From the NCBI GenBank assembly GCA_020073245.1, contig JAIQFQ010000006.1, positions 1 through 64,000 on the forward strand: a stretch of 64,000 nt of DNA. Reading direction: 5' to 3'. Made by a program: the position numbers and the translations under genes. Source of the stretch: Terriglobia bacterium (GTDB lineage: Bacteria; Acidobacteriota; Thermoanaerobaculia; Thermoanaerobaculales; Thermoanaerobaculaceae). Every line of letters begins with the position of its first letter. Position 1 is the first letter of the stretch. The notes below the pieces were generated by a model, which did no database searches, was not told the origin of the DNA, and was given only the letters and a program-made list of their open reading frames with translations. Shown here piece after piece: positions 50,186 through 58,287 of the stretch.

Positions 50186-51433
50186 CTACAACCCGAACTT
50201 CTCGATGATCTGGTTCTTTGTGAGGCCGAGGATGCCGTGCTTCGCCCCGACCTTCCTGAACGCTGCTCCTGCGGCGTCCAGGTGGTGCCTCTCGTGGGCC
50301 GCCGAGAGCTGCGTCCGGATTCGGGCTTGCCCCTTGGCCACAACCGGGAAGAAGAACCCCACCGCGTAGATCCCCTCGTCAAAAAGATCGCGCGCCACGT
50401 CTTGGGCCAGCTTCGCGTTGTAGAGCATCACGGGCACGATCGGGCTCTCACCCGCCTTGATGTCGAGCCCCGCCGCGGTCAGCAGCGAGCGCCAGTACTT
50501 CGTGTTCCACTCGAGCTTGTCGCGCCGCTCGGTCGTCGCCGAGATCAGATCGATCACCTTCAGGGCCCCCGAGACGATCACCGGTGCGACGGTGTTCGAG
50601 AACAGGTAGGGGCGCGCCCGCTGGCGGCACATCTCGACGAGCTCCGCGCGTCCGGAGACGCAGCCGCCCGACGCCCCGCCGAGGGCCTTCCCGAGGGTGG
50701 TGGTAATGATGTCGATGCGGCCCAGGACGCCGCAGTGCTCGTGCGTGCCTCGCCCCGTCTTCCCGATGAACCCGCTGGCGTGGGACTCGTCCACGAACAC
50801 CATGGCGTCGTACTTCTCGGCGAGGCGGACGATCTCATCGAGCTTCGCGAGGTCCCCGTCCATGGAGAACACGCCGTCGGTGATCACCATGCGAAAGCGT
50901 TTGTCCTGATGCTCCTGGAGCTTCTCCTCGAGATGCTCCATGTCCGAGTGCTTGAACGTGTCGGTCATGGCCTTGCACAGGCGCATTCCATCGACGATCG
51001 AGGCGTGCACGAGTCGGTCCGCGATCATGACATCCTGCTCCGAGAGCACCGCCTCGAACACGCCGGCGTTGGCGTCCATGCACGATGGGAAGAGCAACGT
51101 GTCCTCGGTCCCGAGGAACGACGTGAGCTTCCTCTCCAGCTCGCGGTGTATGTCCTGGGTGCCGCAGATGAATCGCACCGAGGACAGCCCGTACCCCCGG
51201 ACGTCGAGTCCGGCGTGCGCCGCCGCCACCACCTCGGGGTGGCTCGAGAGCCCGAGGTAGTTGTTGGCGCACATGTTGATCACCCTCTTTGGCGGGCTGC
51301 CGGCGGGGAACTCCACCTCGATCTCGGCGCCCTGGGGCGCGTGGATGAAGCGCTCCTGCTTGAACAAGCCCTGGCCGCGCAAGCTCTCGAGCTCTTTTGC
51401 GTACCACTCGCGGGCCTTGCTGGCGTATGCCAT
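50186..51433 (-). CDS. KBL-type alpha-oxoamine synthase (2-amino-3-ketobutyrate CoA ligase-like)
   Basis: A 415-residue PLP enzyme aligning along its length with E. coli Kbl: Cys-Ala-Asn-Asn-Tyr-Leu-Gly-Leu, Phe-Ile-Cys-Gly-Thr-Gln-Asp, Asp-Glu-Ser-His-Ala, the PLP lysine in Thr-Leu-Gly-Lys-Ala-Leu-Gly-Gly, and Lys-Gly-Gln-Ala-Arg-Ile-Arg. Kbl links acetyl-CoA and glycine. Here there is no threonine dehydrogenase; instead the operon has its own ACP, acyl-CoA synthetase and AcpS, the company kept by bacterial serine palmitoyltransferases. It may therefore condense an acyl-ACP with an amino acid. GGAGG precedes the ATG. Confidence 0.85.
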   Translation of the reverse strand: MAYASKAREWYAKELESLRGQGLFKQERFIHAPQGAEIEVEFPAGSPPKRVINMCANNYLGLSSHPEVVAAAHAGLDVRGYGLSSVRFICGTQDIHRELERKLTSFLGTEDTLLFPSCMDANAGVFEAVLSEQDVMIADRLVHASIVDGMRLCKAMTDTFKHSDMEHLEEKLQEHQDKRFRMVITDGVFSMDGDLAKLDEIVRLAEKYDAMVFVDESHASGFIGKTGRGTHEHCGVLGRIDIITTTLGKALGGASGGCVSGRAELVEMCRQRARPYLFSNTVAPVIVSGALKVIDLISATTERRDKLEWNTKYWRSLLTAAGLDIKAGESPIVPVMLYNAKLAQDVARDLFDEGIYAVGFFFPVVAKGQARIRTQLSAAHERHHLDAAGAAFRKVGAKHGILGLTKNQIIEKFGL

Positions 51434-51443
51434 CGAGTCCTCC

Positions 51444-51698
51444 CTACACCCCGCTCGTGAACTTCCTGACGAGCTCGGCGATGCTGTTCACGGTGTCGAA
51501 CGCCTGCGGCGTGGCCTGAGCGTCCGGGATCTGAATGGTGTACTTGCGCTCCAGGAAGCGCTTCAGCGAGACCATGGAGAACGAGTCGACGATCCCGCCG
51601 GTGATGAGCGGGGTGTCCTCGCGGACCTCCCGGTCGTCGCCGTCCTCGAGGTATTCCTTCACGACGTAGTCACGGATTGCCTTCTTCAGCTCGTCCAT
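51444..51698 (-). CDS. Acyl carrier protein
   Basis: An 84-residue carrier protein with Val-Asp-Ser-Phe-Ser at about residues 37-41; the Ser of Asp-Ser carries phosphopantetheine. The Phe after it, instead of the usual Leu, and the Tyr-Thr-Ile-Gln-Ile-Pro segment set it apart from housekeeping AcpP. GGAGGG is five bases before the ATG. It lies between the synthetase and the KBL-type synthase, probably carrying the acyl unit from one to the other. Confidence 0.85.
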   Translation of the reverse strand: MDELKKAIRDYVVKEYLEDGDDREVREDTPLITGGIVDSFSMVSLKRFLERKYTIQIPDAQATPQAFDTVNSIAELVRKFTSGV

Positions 51699-51751
51699 CT
51701 CATCCCTCCAGCCCGAACGGAGCCGTGCTCCCGGGTGCTGTCCACGGTGAA

Positions 51752-51847
51752 GTTGAAAGTCGAAGGTTGAAGGCCAAGAGCTGGGGCAATACGCCCCATC
51801 GCTTCAGAGGCAGATGAGCTCTTAGCGTTGAACTTCGAACTTTCAAC
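51752..51847. repeat. Long imperfect inverted repeat between the synthetase and ACP genes
   Basis: GTTGAAAGT (51752-51760) pairs with ACTTTCAAC (51839-51847); pairing continues imperfectly inward to AAGAGCT (51776-51782)/AGCTCTT (51817-51823), and a small GGGGC/GCCCC hairpin (51783-51787/51793-51797) sits inside. It fills most of the 159-bp gap between two genes of one operon and is a different sequence family from the elements at 2.2 and 41.6 kb. Confidence 0.6.
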
Positions 51848-51857
51848 CGTTTCTCCA

Positions 51858-53567
51858 TCACTCGTCCATCAGCGTCGAGGTGTCGCCCACCGGCTCACCC
51901 CACTCCTTCGCCCGCAACACACGGCGCACGATCTTCCCGCTCCGGGTCTTGGGGAGCGAGGCGACGAACTCGATCTCTTGGGGCATGGCGAGCGGCGAGA
52001 GCCGCTTGCGGACGTAGTTCATGATCTCCAGCTCGAGGTCGGCATCGCCCCTGTACCCCGGCTTCAGCGTGACGAACGCCTTGACGACCTCCATGTTCAC
52101 CGGATCGGGCTTCGCCACCGCGGCAGACTCGGCCACCGCAGGGTGCTCGAGGAGGGCCGACTCGATCTCGAACGGCCCGACCAGGTGTCCGCCGGTATTG
52201 ATCACGTCGTCGTCCCGACCGACGAACCAGAAATAGCCGTCGGTGTCGACGCTCGCCCTGTCGCCGCACAGGTACCAGCCGTTCCGGAACTTGTTGGCGT
52301 AGCCTCCGGGGTTGTTCCAGTAGCTGCGGACCATCGAAGGCCAGCCGGGGCGCAATGCGATCAGGCCGACACTCCCCGGTGTCGTGACCGGCTCGAACGT
52401 CCTCGGGTCGAGCACGGTCGCCTTGATCCCCGGGAACGGCTTGCCCATTGAGCCTGGCTTGATGGGCATACCCGGGAAGTTGGTGATCACGATGCACCCG
52501 GTCTCGGTCTGCCAGAAGGTGTCATGGAACGGGAGACCGAACGCCTCCTTGGACCAGATCACCGCCTCGGCGTTGAGCGGCTCGCCCACACTCGCCAGGT
52601 GGCGAAGCGAGGAGAGATCATGGCGTTTCGCCATCTCGGTCCCGTCCCGCATCAGCAGACGGATCGCGGTGGGCGCGGAGTACCAGACGGTGACCCGGTG
52701 TTTGGCAACGAACGCGTACCACCGCTCGGTGTTGAAACCCGAATCGAGCACTACCTGCGTGATCCCGTTGGACCACGGTCCGATGATGCCGTACGACGTG
52801 CCGGTCACCCAACCGGGGTCGGCGTTGCACCAGTAGATGTCGCCCGGCTGCAGGTCGAGCACCCACTTGGCCGTGAGGTACTGGGAGACCAGAGAGTAGT
52901 GGACGTGCTGGGCCCCCTTCGGCTGGCCCGTCGTGCCCGAAGTGTAGTGGAGGACCGAGGGTGTCTCGCCCGTCGAGGGGTAGACCGCGAACCGTTCGAC
53001 CCGCGGCAAGGCGTCGAGCGCCATCGCCGTCTCGCCCGGCTGCAACGTCGCACTGGCGGCGTCCACCACGATCACGTGCTTGAGCGCGGGGAGCCGATCA
53101 CGGATCTTGCGAACCTTGTGGACGTGCTTCTTCTGGGTGATGATCGCGGTCGTTCCGGCGTTCTCGAGCCGGGTCCACAGCGAGTCCTCGCCGAACGCCG
53201 AGAACAGCGGCTGAGCGATGGCCCCCATCTTCAGGATGCCGAGGAAGCCTATGTACAGCTCGGGGATGCGATCCATGAACAGGCACACGCGCTCGCCCGG
53301 CGCCACATCGAGACTCTGGAGGAACCTAGCGATCGTGTTGGAAAGGACACGGAGGTCGTTGAAGGTGTAGACGCGGCCCGCGCCGGCGAAGTCCTCCCAG
53401 ATCAAAGCGGGCGCCTGCGCCCGACCCTGGTCGCAGATGCGGTCGCTGCAGTGCCAGCCGATGTTGACGCGTCCCTCCCGGCTGACCCCGAGCTCTTCCT
53501 CCGAGAGTGCCCAGTCGAAGCCGGCCACTCGCTCTTCGTACGTCGGAAGGGTCATCACCGCGCTCAT
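51858..53567 (-). CDS. AcsA-type acyl-CoA synthetase (AMP-forming)
   Basis: A 569-residue adenylate-forming enzyme with Tyr-Thr-Ser-Gly-Thr-Thr-Gly-Gln-Pro-Lys-Gly (phosphate loop), Thr-Phe-Trp-Gln-Thr-Glu-Thr-Gly, Gly-Arg-Asp-Asp-Asp-Val-Ile, and the C-terminal Pro-Lys-Thr-Arg-Ser-Gly-Lys-Ile with the catalytic Lys. It is closest in style to acetyl-CoA synthetases of the AcsA group, which take short acids. With the neighbouring ACP it may activate the acyl unit for the KBL-type synthase. Its start overlaps the acpS stop (ATGA). Confidence 0.86.
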   Translation of the reverse strand: MSAVMTLPTYEERVAGFDWALSEEELGVSREGRVNIGWHCSDRICDQGRAQAPALIWEDFAGAGRVYTFNDLRVLSNTIARFLQSLDVAPGERVCLFMDRIPELYIGFLGILKMGAIAQPLFSAFGEDSLWTRLENAGTTAIITQKKHVHKVRKIRDRLPALKHVIVVDAASATLQPGETAMALDALPRVERFAVYPSTGETPSVLHYTSGTTGQPKGAQHVHYSLVSQYLTAKWVLDLQPGDIYWCNADPGWVTGTSYGIIGPWSNGITQVVLDSGFNTERWYAFVAKHRVTVWYSAPTAIRLLMRDGTEMAKRHDLSSLRHLASVGEPLNAEAVIWSKEAFGLPFHDTFWQTETGCIVITNFPGMPIKPGSMGKPFPGIKATVLDPRTFEPVTTPGSVGLIALRPGWPSMVRSYWNNPGGYANKFRNGWYLCGDRASVDTDGYFWFVGRDDDVINTGGHLVGPFEIESALLEHPAVAESAAVAKPDPVNMEVVKAFVTLKPGYRGDADLELEIMNYVRKRLSPLAMPQEIEFVASLPKTRSGKIVRRVLRAKEWGEPVGDTSTLMDE

Positions 53568-53971
53568 CCTCGTTGCCTCCCTGCGCCCGACTCCCGTCGG
53601 GACTCCAGGACCACCGTCGCGGATGCCAACTCGGCGGTGTGAGCCAGGGTCACGAAGACCTCGTCGACCGTGAGCCTCTCCGCGAGCTCCCGTGTGGAGC
53701 CGTGCAGGACGATGCGTGGCCGTCCGCTCTCCTCACGAAGCACTTCGGCTTCACGCCAACGCATCCCCGACTGCGCGTTGGCGCCCACCGCCTTGAAAAG
53801 GGCTTCCTTGGCCGCAAAACGCGCAGCGTAGTGCAGTGCGGGGTAGCGCATCCCCTCGCAATAGGTGATCTCGGCGGGCGTGAACACCGCGTCACGGAAG
53901 CCGGTGCGCTCGCGGAGCTCGGACGCCATCCGCGCCACCTCGAGCACGTCGGTTCCGAGGCCGACGATCAC
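53564..53971 (-). CDS. acpS: AcpS-type 4'-phosphopantetheinyl transferase
   Basis: A 135-residue holo-ACP synthase with Gly-Leu-Gly-Thr-Asp-Val-Leu-Glu at the start, Arg-Phe-Ala-Ala-Lys-Glu-Ala in the middle and Val-Thr-Leu-Ala-His-Thr near the C-terminus. GTG 53971 is chosen because the conserved Val-Ile-Val-Gly start follows GAGGGGGC. It is the first gene of the minus-strand operon and overlaps the synthetase gene. It differs in sequence from the AcpS at 17.7 kb, suggesting separate carrier-protein clients; either could be the housekeeping enzyme. Confidence 0.88.
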   Translation of the reverse strand: MIVGLGTDVLEVARMASELRERTGFRDAVFTPAEITYCEGMRYPALHYAARFAAKEALFKAVGANAQSGMRWREAEVLREESGRPRIVLHGSTRELAERLTVDEVFVTLAHTAELASATVVLESRRESGAGRQRG

Positions 53972-54277
53972 GGTCGCCCCCTCGCGTTGAGGAGCCCGTG
54001 ACCTGTGCACTGTTGAGAGGAGCTCGCTGTCATCGACGCTTCACTTCAGCGCCTCTACGATACGATCGGGCTTTCCCCTGTGTCAAGATCTTGTGAGGGC
54101 TTTCACGTCGATGCCCGGCTCACCCCTGCCTGATTCGGAGACCTGATCGCCCGAGACCGCGGTCGACGGAAGTCGGAATGTGGTCCGGGCAGTCCGGAAA
54201 CGCGTGCGCTCATTCCGGGGCTTTGGTCTCGGTCGCGACTGTCGTACCCTTGCTCCTGGGCACGGGAGGGGGATCCA
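53972..54277. other. Divergent intergenic region
   Basis: About 306 bp lie between divergent acpS and the carboxyltransferase gene. A perfect palindrome CAAGATCTTG is at 54084-54093. No gene or terminator is seen; promoters for both sides are expected here but no consensus pair is convincing. Confidence 0.35.
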
Positions 54278-55942
54278 ATGCGCCAACTGTCCGGCTTGGT
54301 GCTGCACGGTTCGGGGTTCGACGCTAACCGAGCGCACTGGCGAGGAATCATGGACGGCCTGCTCGAGGAGGAAACGGCCCTCCACGCAGGTGGCGGGACC
54401 AAAGCTGCGGACCGTCACCGATCACAGGGCAAGATGCTGGCCCGGGAGCGGCTACGCCTGCTGCTCGATCCCGGCAAACCCTTCGTGGAGATCGGTGTGT
54501 GGGCCGGGTGGGGAATGTACGAGGACTGGGGCGGGGCCCCATCCGCCGGGTGTGTGACCGGCATCGGCACGGTCGGCGGACGTCGCTGTGTGGTCGTCGC
54601 GAACGACGCCACGGTCAAGGCCGGGGCGTGGTTCCCGATCACCTGCAAGAAGATCTTGCGAGCCCAGGAGATCGCGCTAGAGAACAGGCTCCCGGTGATC
54701 TATCTGGTCGATTCGGCCGGCGTCTTTCTCCCTCTCCAGGATGAGATCTTCCCGGACAAAGAGCACTTCGGCCGCGTGTTCTACAACAACGCTCGGCTCT
54801 CGGCGGAGGGGATCTACCAGATCGCGGCGATCATGGGCCCGTGCGTTGCAGGCGGGGCCTACCTGCCGATCATGTCTGATGAGGCGCTCATCGTGGAAGG
54901 CACCGGCTCCATCTTTCTGGCGGGCCCACACCTTGTGAAGGCGGCGATCGGGGAGCAGATCGAGACCGATGCACTCGGCGGCGCCGAGGTCCAGACCGAC
55001 ATCTCAATGGTCGTGGACGACCGCTTCCCTGACGACGCGTCGTGCCTCTCGGCGGTGCGTGAACGCGTCGGGGGGCTGGCGGCGCCGCACCTGGCGCCGT
55101 TCGACCGGACCGAGCCGGCGGAACCGGGGGTCGACCCTGCCGAAGTCATGGGCGTGATCCCTGCCGACCGCACGCGGCCGTACGACACATATAGCCTTCT
55201 GGCGCACCTCCTGGACCGTTCCGAGTTTGACGAGTACAAGGCGACCTCCGGCCGGACGTTGGTGTGCGGCGTGGGGCGCATCGAGGGCTGGGCGTTGGGA
55301 ATCGTCGCGAACCAGCGTGCGGTGGTGGCGCGGAAGCGTGGGCTCGATCCCAAGGAGCGTGAGATGCAGATCGGCGGAGTTATCTACGCCGACGCCGCCG
55401 ACAAGGGCGCCCGTTTCATCCAACTGTGCAACCAGAAGGGGATCCCGCTGCTCTTCCTCCAGGACGTCACCGGCTTCATGGTCGGCTCACGGGCCGAACG
55501 CGAAGGGATCATCAAGGATGGCGCCAAGATGGTCAACGTAGTCGCCAACAGCGTCGTGCCCAAGATCACCATCGTTGTCGGCAACTCCTACGGAGCCGGG
55601 AACTACGCGATGGCCGGCAAGGCGTACGGCCCGCGCTTCATCTTTGCGTGGCCGTCGGCAAGCATCGCGGTGATGGGCGGTGAGCAGGCCGCTCAAACGC
55701 TGCTGGGGATCCAGCTCAAGAATCGCGGCAAGGACGTCAGCGAGGGCGAGAAGCGCCAGCGACTCGAGGAGATCAGGTCGCGGTATGAGGCGGCCGCCGA
55801 CCCCCGCTACGCAGCCGCGCGGATCTGGGTGGACGGGATCCTCGACCCGGACCGGACGCGTGAGGCAATCTCATCCTGTGTCGAGGCCTGCGCCCATCAG
55901 CCCGAGATCCCTCCGTTCCGCTGTGGTGTTCTCCAGACCTGA
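54278..55942 (+). CDS. Acyl-CoA carboxylase carboxyltransferase (methylcrotonyl-CoA carboxylase beta type)
   Basis: A 554-residue crotonase-superfamily carboxyltransferase. Typical of the MccB/PccB group are Gly-Lys-Met-Leu-Ala-Arg-Glu-Arg near 50, Val-Ala-Asn-Asp-Ala-Thr-Val-Lys, Asp-Ser-Ala-Gly-Val-Phe-Leu-Pro, Gly-Gly-Ala-Tyr-Leu-Pro and Gly-Asn-Ser-Tyr-Gly-Ala-Gly-Asn-Tyr-Ala-Met. It moves the carboxyl group from biotin to an acyl-CoA. No biotin carboxylase is adjacent; the isolated biotin carrier at 1.6 kb is the only other piece in the window. ATG 54278 follows GGGAGGGGG. Confidence 0.88.
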   Translation: MRQLSGLVLHGSGFDANRAHWRGIMDGLLEEETALHAGGGTKAADRHRSQGKMLARERLRLLLDPGKPFVEIGVWAGWGMYEDWGGAPSAGCVTGIGTVGGRRCVVVANDATVKAGAWFPITCKKILRAQEIALENRLPVIYLVDSAGVFLPLQDEIFPDKEHFGRVFYNNARLSAEGIYQIAAIMGPCVAGGAYLPIMSDEALIVEGTGSIFLAGPHLVKAAIGEQIETDALGGAEVQTDISMVVDDRFPDDASCLSAVRERVGGLAAPHLAPFDRTEPAEPGVDPAEVMGVIPADRTRPYDTYSLLAHLLDRSEFDEYKATSGRTLVCGVGRIEGWALGIVANQRAVVARKRGLDPKEREMQIGGVIYADAADKGARFIQLCNQKGIPLLFLQDVTGFMVGSRAEREGIIKDGAKMVNVVANSVVPKITIVVGNSYGAGNYAMAGKAYGPRFIFAWPSASIAVMGGEQAAQTLLGIQLKNRGKDVSEGEKRQRLEEIRSRYEAAADPRYAAARIWVDGILDPDRTREAISSCVEACAHQPEIPPFRCGVLQT

Positions 55943-55995
55943 GAGGCAGGGGACAGGGCACCAGGCACCGCAGGAAAGGGGGCTGCAGTTGTTTC

Positions 55996-56007
55996 CTCTG
56001 AGCCCGG
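55996..56007. repeat. Copy of the 12-nt intergenic motif, with a small hairpin before it
   Basis: CTCTGAGCCCGG, one mismatch from the copies at 11273 and 40749, lies between two convergent genes. Just before it AGGAAA and TTTCCT form a short inverted repeat (about 55972-55998) that could help terminate transcription from both sides. Confidence 0.35.
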
Positions 56008-56024
56008 GGCCCGGAGCCCGCTTT

Positions 56025-56663
56025 CTACCGGAGGCGAATCCTCACGTCACCAACGCCCGCATGAGCGCGGACGAGGGCCCTTCCCGGCCCCTGAGCCTTG
56101 AGCGTGTGGCTGATGAAGCCGGAGCCTTCGTCGTGGCCGGACGGCGTGCGCAGGTTGACGTCGCCTACGCCGCATGCCGCGTGGAGGTCGCCGAAAGACT
56201 GGTACTGTCCTTCGATCCGAACGTCCCCCACTCCCACCTCGACCCTCACGTCTCCGGTGAGGTCGAGCACTGTGGTATCGCCCACCCCGAGCTTGACCGA
56301 CACGCCAGACGCCGCTGGCAAGCGCACGGTCCAATCCTCAACCCAGTGCCCGCCGTCCCGGTGCTCCGGCGTGAGTGAGAGCATCAGCTCCGAGCCCGAT
56401 ACGTGAGCCTGGATGTCGGCGCTCTCGATCTCGCGCCTGGCCTGCCGGTCGCTGGAGAAGAAGCCGTCCTTGGACTTCACTTCGACCCGCACGGTGATCT
56501 GGTCACCGGGGTCGGCCTGGATCTGGATGTCGCCGACTCCCGCCTTCAGTGCGACCGTTGTCAACCCCTCCGCGGGGCGGGAAAGGTTGAGCGTCTTCAG
56601 GGTCTCGCCGGCTGCGATCGTCGCGGCGAGCCAGGTTGCCAGAGCGAGTACGAGGCGGCGCAT
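56025..56663 (-). CDS. Exported DUF4097-like beta-repeat protein
   Basis: A 212-residue protein with a signal peptide (~20 residues). The mature part repeats a Gly-Val-Gly-Asp motif five times (as Ala-Gly-Val-Gly-Asp, Leu-Gly-Val-Gly-Asp, Val-Gly-Val-Gly-Asp, Cys-Gly-Val-Gly-Asp, Ala-Gly-Val-Gly-Asp) at turns of short strands, as in the beta-helical DUF4097 'putative adhesin' family. Role unknown; periplasmic or surface location is inferred. ATG 56663 is chosen at the signal peptide start. Confidence 0.68.
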   Translation of the reverse strand: MRRLVLALATWLAATIAAGETLKTLNLSRPAEGLTTVALKAGVGDIQIQADPGDQITVRVEVKSKDGFFSSDRQARREIESADIQAHVSGSELMLSLTPEHRDGGHWVEDWTVRLPAASGVSVKLGVGDTTVLDLTGDVRVEVGVGDVRIEGQYQSFGDLHAACGVGDVNLRTPSGHDEGSGFISHTLKAQGPGRALVRAHAGVGDVRIRLR

Positions 56664-56728
56664 CGGCGTGTTCCTCCAACCCCTTAAACGTGTTTCTCCG
56701 GGCGGGGGTTCTGGCCCGGGGCCGGGTT

Positions 56729-57367
56729 TCACCCAGGCACGAACGAGTTACTCTCCTTCTCGGCGCCGACCGTGGTCTCGGGCCCGTGCCCCGGGACGAC
56801 GCGGGTGGCGTTGGGGAGCCGGTAGAGCACTTCCCGGATCGAACGCTCGAGCTGCTCGAACGAACCGCCCCAGAGATCGGTGCGGCCCACGGACCCGGCG
56901 AACAGCACGTCGCCCACCACGGCCAGGGGCGCCGTCGGATGGGCATGCACGAGGACGATGTGGCCAGGCGAGTGGCCGGGGCAGTGGCGCACGAGCAAGC
57001 CCTCCTCGCCGATCGGGAGCGTCTCTCCGTCGTGCAGGAGGTGCTCGGGGGGGACGACCTCCGGAGCGGGGAATCCGAATGCGACCGCCTGGCCGGGCAG
57101 GTTTTCGTAAAGGGGGAGGTCCCGGTCGTGCATCATGAGGGGCGCATTCGGGAATGCCGCCTTGACGTGGGCAACGCCCCAGGCATGGTCCAGGTGAGCG
57201 TGCGTGAGCACAACGGCAACGGGGCGAAGCTGCTCGCGGCGGACCGCCTCGACCACCGCCTCGGGCTCGAATCCGGGGTCAACCACGGCTGCATCCCCGG
57301 TGGATTCGCACGCGAGGAGCACGCAGCGCGCCGCAAAGGGACCCAGTTCAAGCGAGACGACCCTCAC
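56729..57367 (-). CDS. Metallo-beta-lactamase-fold hydrolase (glyoxalase II-like)
   Basis: A 212-residue MBL-fold protein with Thr-His-Ala-His-Leu-Asp-His (metal site), His in Cys-Pro-Gly-His-Ser-Pro-Gly-His, Asp in Val-Gly-Asp-Val-Leu-Phe and His in Val-Pro-Gly-His-Gly. It is the size of short glyoxalase II/YcbL-type thioester hydrolases. The GTG start overlaps the stop of the purine nucleoside phosphorylase gene (GTGA), so they are co-translated; a functional link is not obvious. Confidence 0.82.
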   Translation of the reverse strand: MRVVSLELGPFAARCVLLACESTGDAAVVDPGFEPEAVVEAVRREQLRPVAVVLTHAHLDHAWGVAHVKAAFPNAPLMMHDRDLPLYENLPGQAVAFGFPAPEVVPPEHLLHDGETLPIGEEGLLVRHCPGHSPGHIVLVHAHPTAPLAVVGDVLFAGSVGRTDLWGGSFEQLERSIREVLYRLPNATRVVPGHGPETTVGAEKESNSFVPG

Positions 57368-58206
57368 TCCGCTTCCGAGGAAAGCTCGGCCACCAACCCC
57401 GCCAGGAGCGTCTGCAGGGTGGCTCGAGCAGCCTCGCCGGCCTCCAGCACCTCCGTATGCGTGAGCGGGCGGCCCGCGATCCCCGCGGCCATGTTGGTAG
57501 CCAGCGAGAGCACGAGGACTCGCATGCCGAGGTGGCGGGCGGCGATGACCTCCTGCACCGTGGACATGCCCACGACGGTGCCCCCCATCCGGCGGTACGC
57601 CTCGACCTCCGCCGGAGTCTCGTAGTTCGGGCCCAGGGTCGCGACGTACACCCCTTCAATCACCGAGAACCCGGCCTCGCGGGCGCACCGGACGGCAACG
57701 GCCCGCAGTTGAGGATCGTACGCGTCGGTGAGATCCGGGAACATCGGCGCGCGCCACCGCATCCACTCACCGATCAGCGGGCTCGTTCCCTGGAAGTTGA
57801 GATGGTCCCGAACCACGACCAGGCTGCCGGGGGGTGCCGCACGGTCGAGCGAACCGCTGGCGTTGGTCGCGACGTAGACCGGTGCCCCGAGGAGACGGGC
57901 CAGCCGCGGTATCGCCGCCACCTGGGCGGCGCTGTACCCCTGGTAGAGGTGGAAGCGCCCGTTGAAGACCAAGAGCCCTGCGTCGCCCCGCCGCCACACG
58001 GTCACGGTCGGGGTGTGGCCAGGAAGCTCGAAGACCGCAAAAGGGAAGACCTCGGAGTACGGGGCCTCTGCGCCCTTCTCCCAGCCCGGCGCCGCGAGCG
58101 AGATCCCGGAGCCTGCAACGAGGGCTCCGACCAGCTTTCCGGTCGGAACGCGGGCCGCGAAGGCACGGGCGGCGTCTTCCAGCATGCGCGGTACGAAGGT
58201 TTCCAT
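57364..58206 (-). CDS. Purine nucleoside phosphorylase
   Basis: A 280-residue trimeric-type PNP (family 2). Signatures are Gly-Ser-Gly near the N-terminus (phosphate), Asn-Gly-Arg-Phe-His-Leu-Tyr-Gln-Gly, Asp-His-Leu-Asn, Gly-Pro-Asn-Tyr-Glu-Thr-Pro-Ala-Glu and Gly-Met-Ser-Thr-Val. It splits purine nucleosides with phosphate for salvage. ATG 58206 is taken; TTG 58215 is also possible, and neither has a good ribosome site. Confidence 0.88.
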   Translation of the reverse strand: METFVPRMLEDAARAFAARVPTGKLVGALVAGSGISLAAPGWEKGAEAPYSEVFPFAVFELPGHTPTVTVWRRGDAGLLVFNGRFHLYQGYSAAQVAAIPRLARLLGAPVYVATNASGSLDRAAPPGSLVVVRDHLNFQGTSPLIGEWMRWRAPMFPDLTDAYDPQLRAVAVRCAREAGFSVIEGVYVATLGPNYETPAEVEAYRRMGGTVVGMSTVQEVIAARHLGMRVLVLSLATNMAAGIAGRPLTHTEVLEAGEAARATLQTLLAGLVAELSSEAE

Positions 58207-58287
58207 GACGGGCAAGGATACCCCAGAGATGGCCCTCGGGAGGCGACAGGGCTCGATCCGTTCGGGGACCGGATCCGGGCGCGCGGC

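Noticed and set aside
50186-51433. Calling the synthase a serine palmitoyltransferase
   Set aside because: The operon resembles sphingolipid operons, but the protein follows Kbl along its whole length, including the Thr-Leu-Gly-Lys-Ala-Leu-Gly-Gly PLP motif, so only a KBL-type call is justified.
54084-54093. Perfect palindrome CAAGATCTTG
   Set aside because: A single 10-bp palindrome with no second copy or gene-specific placement; not enough for an operator call.
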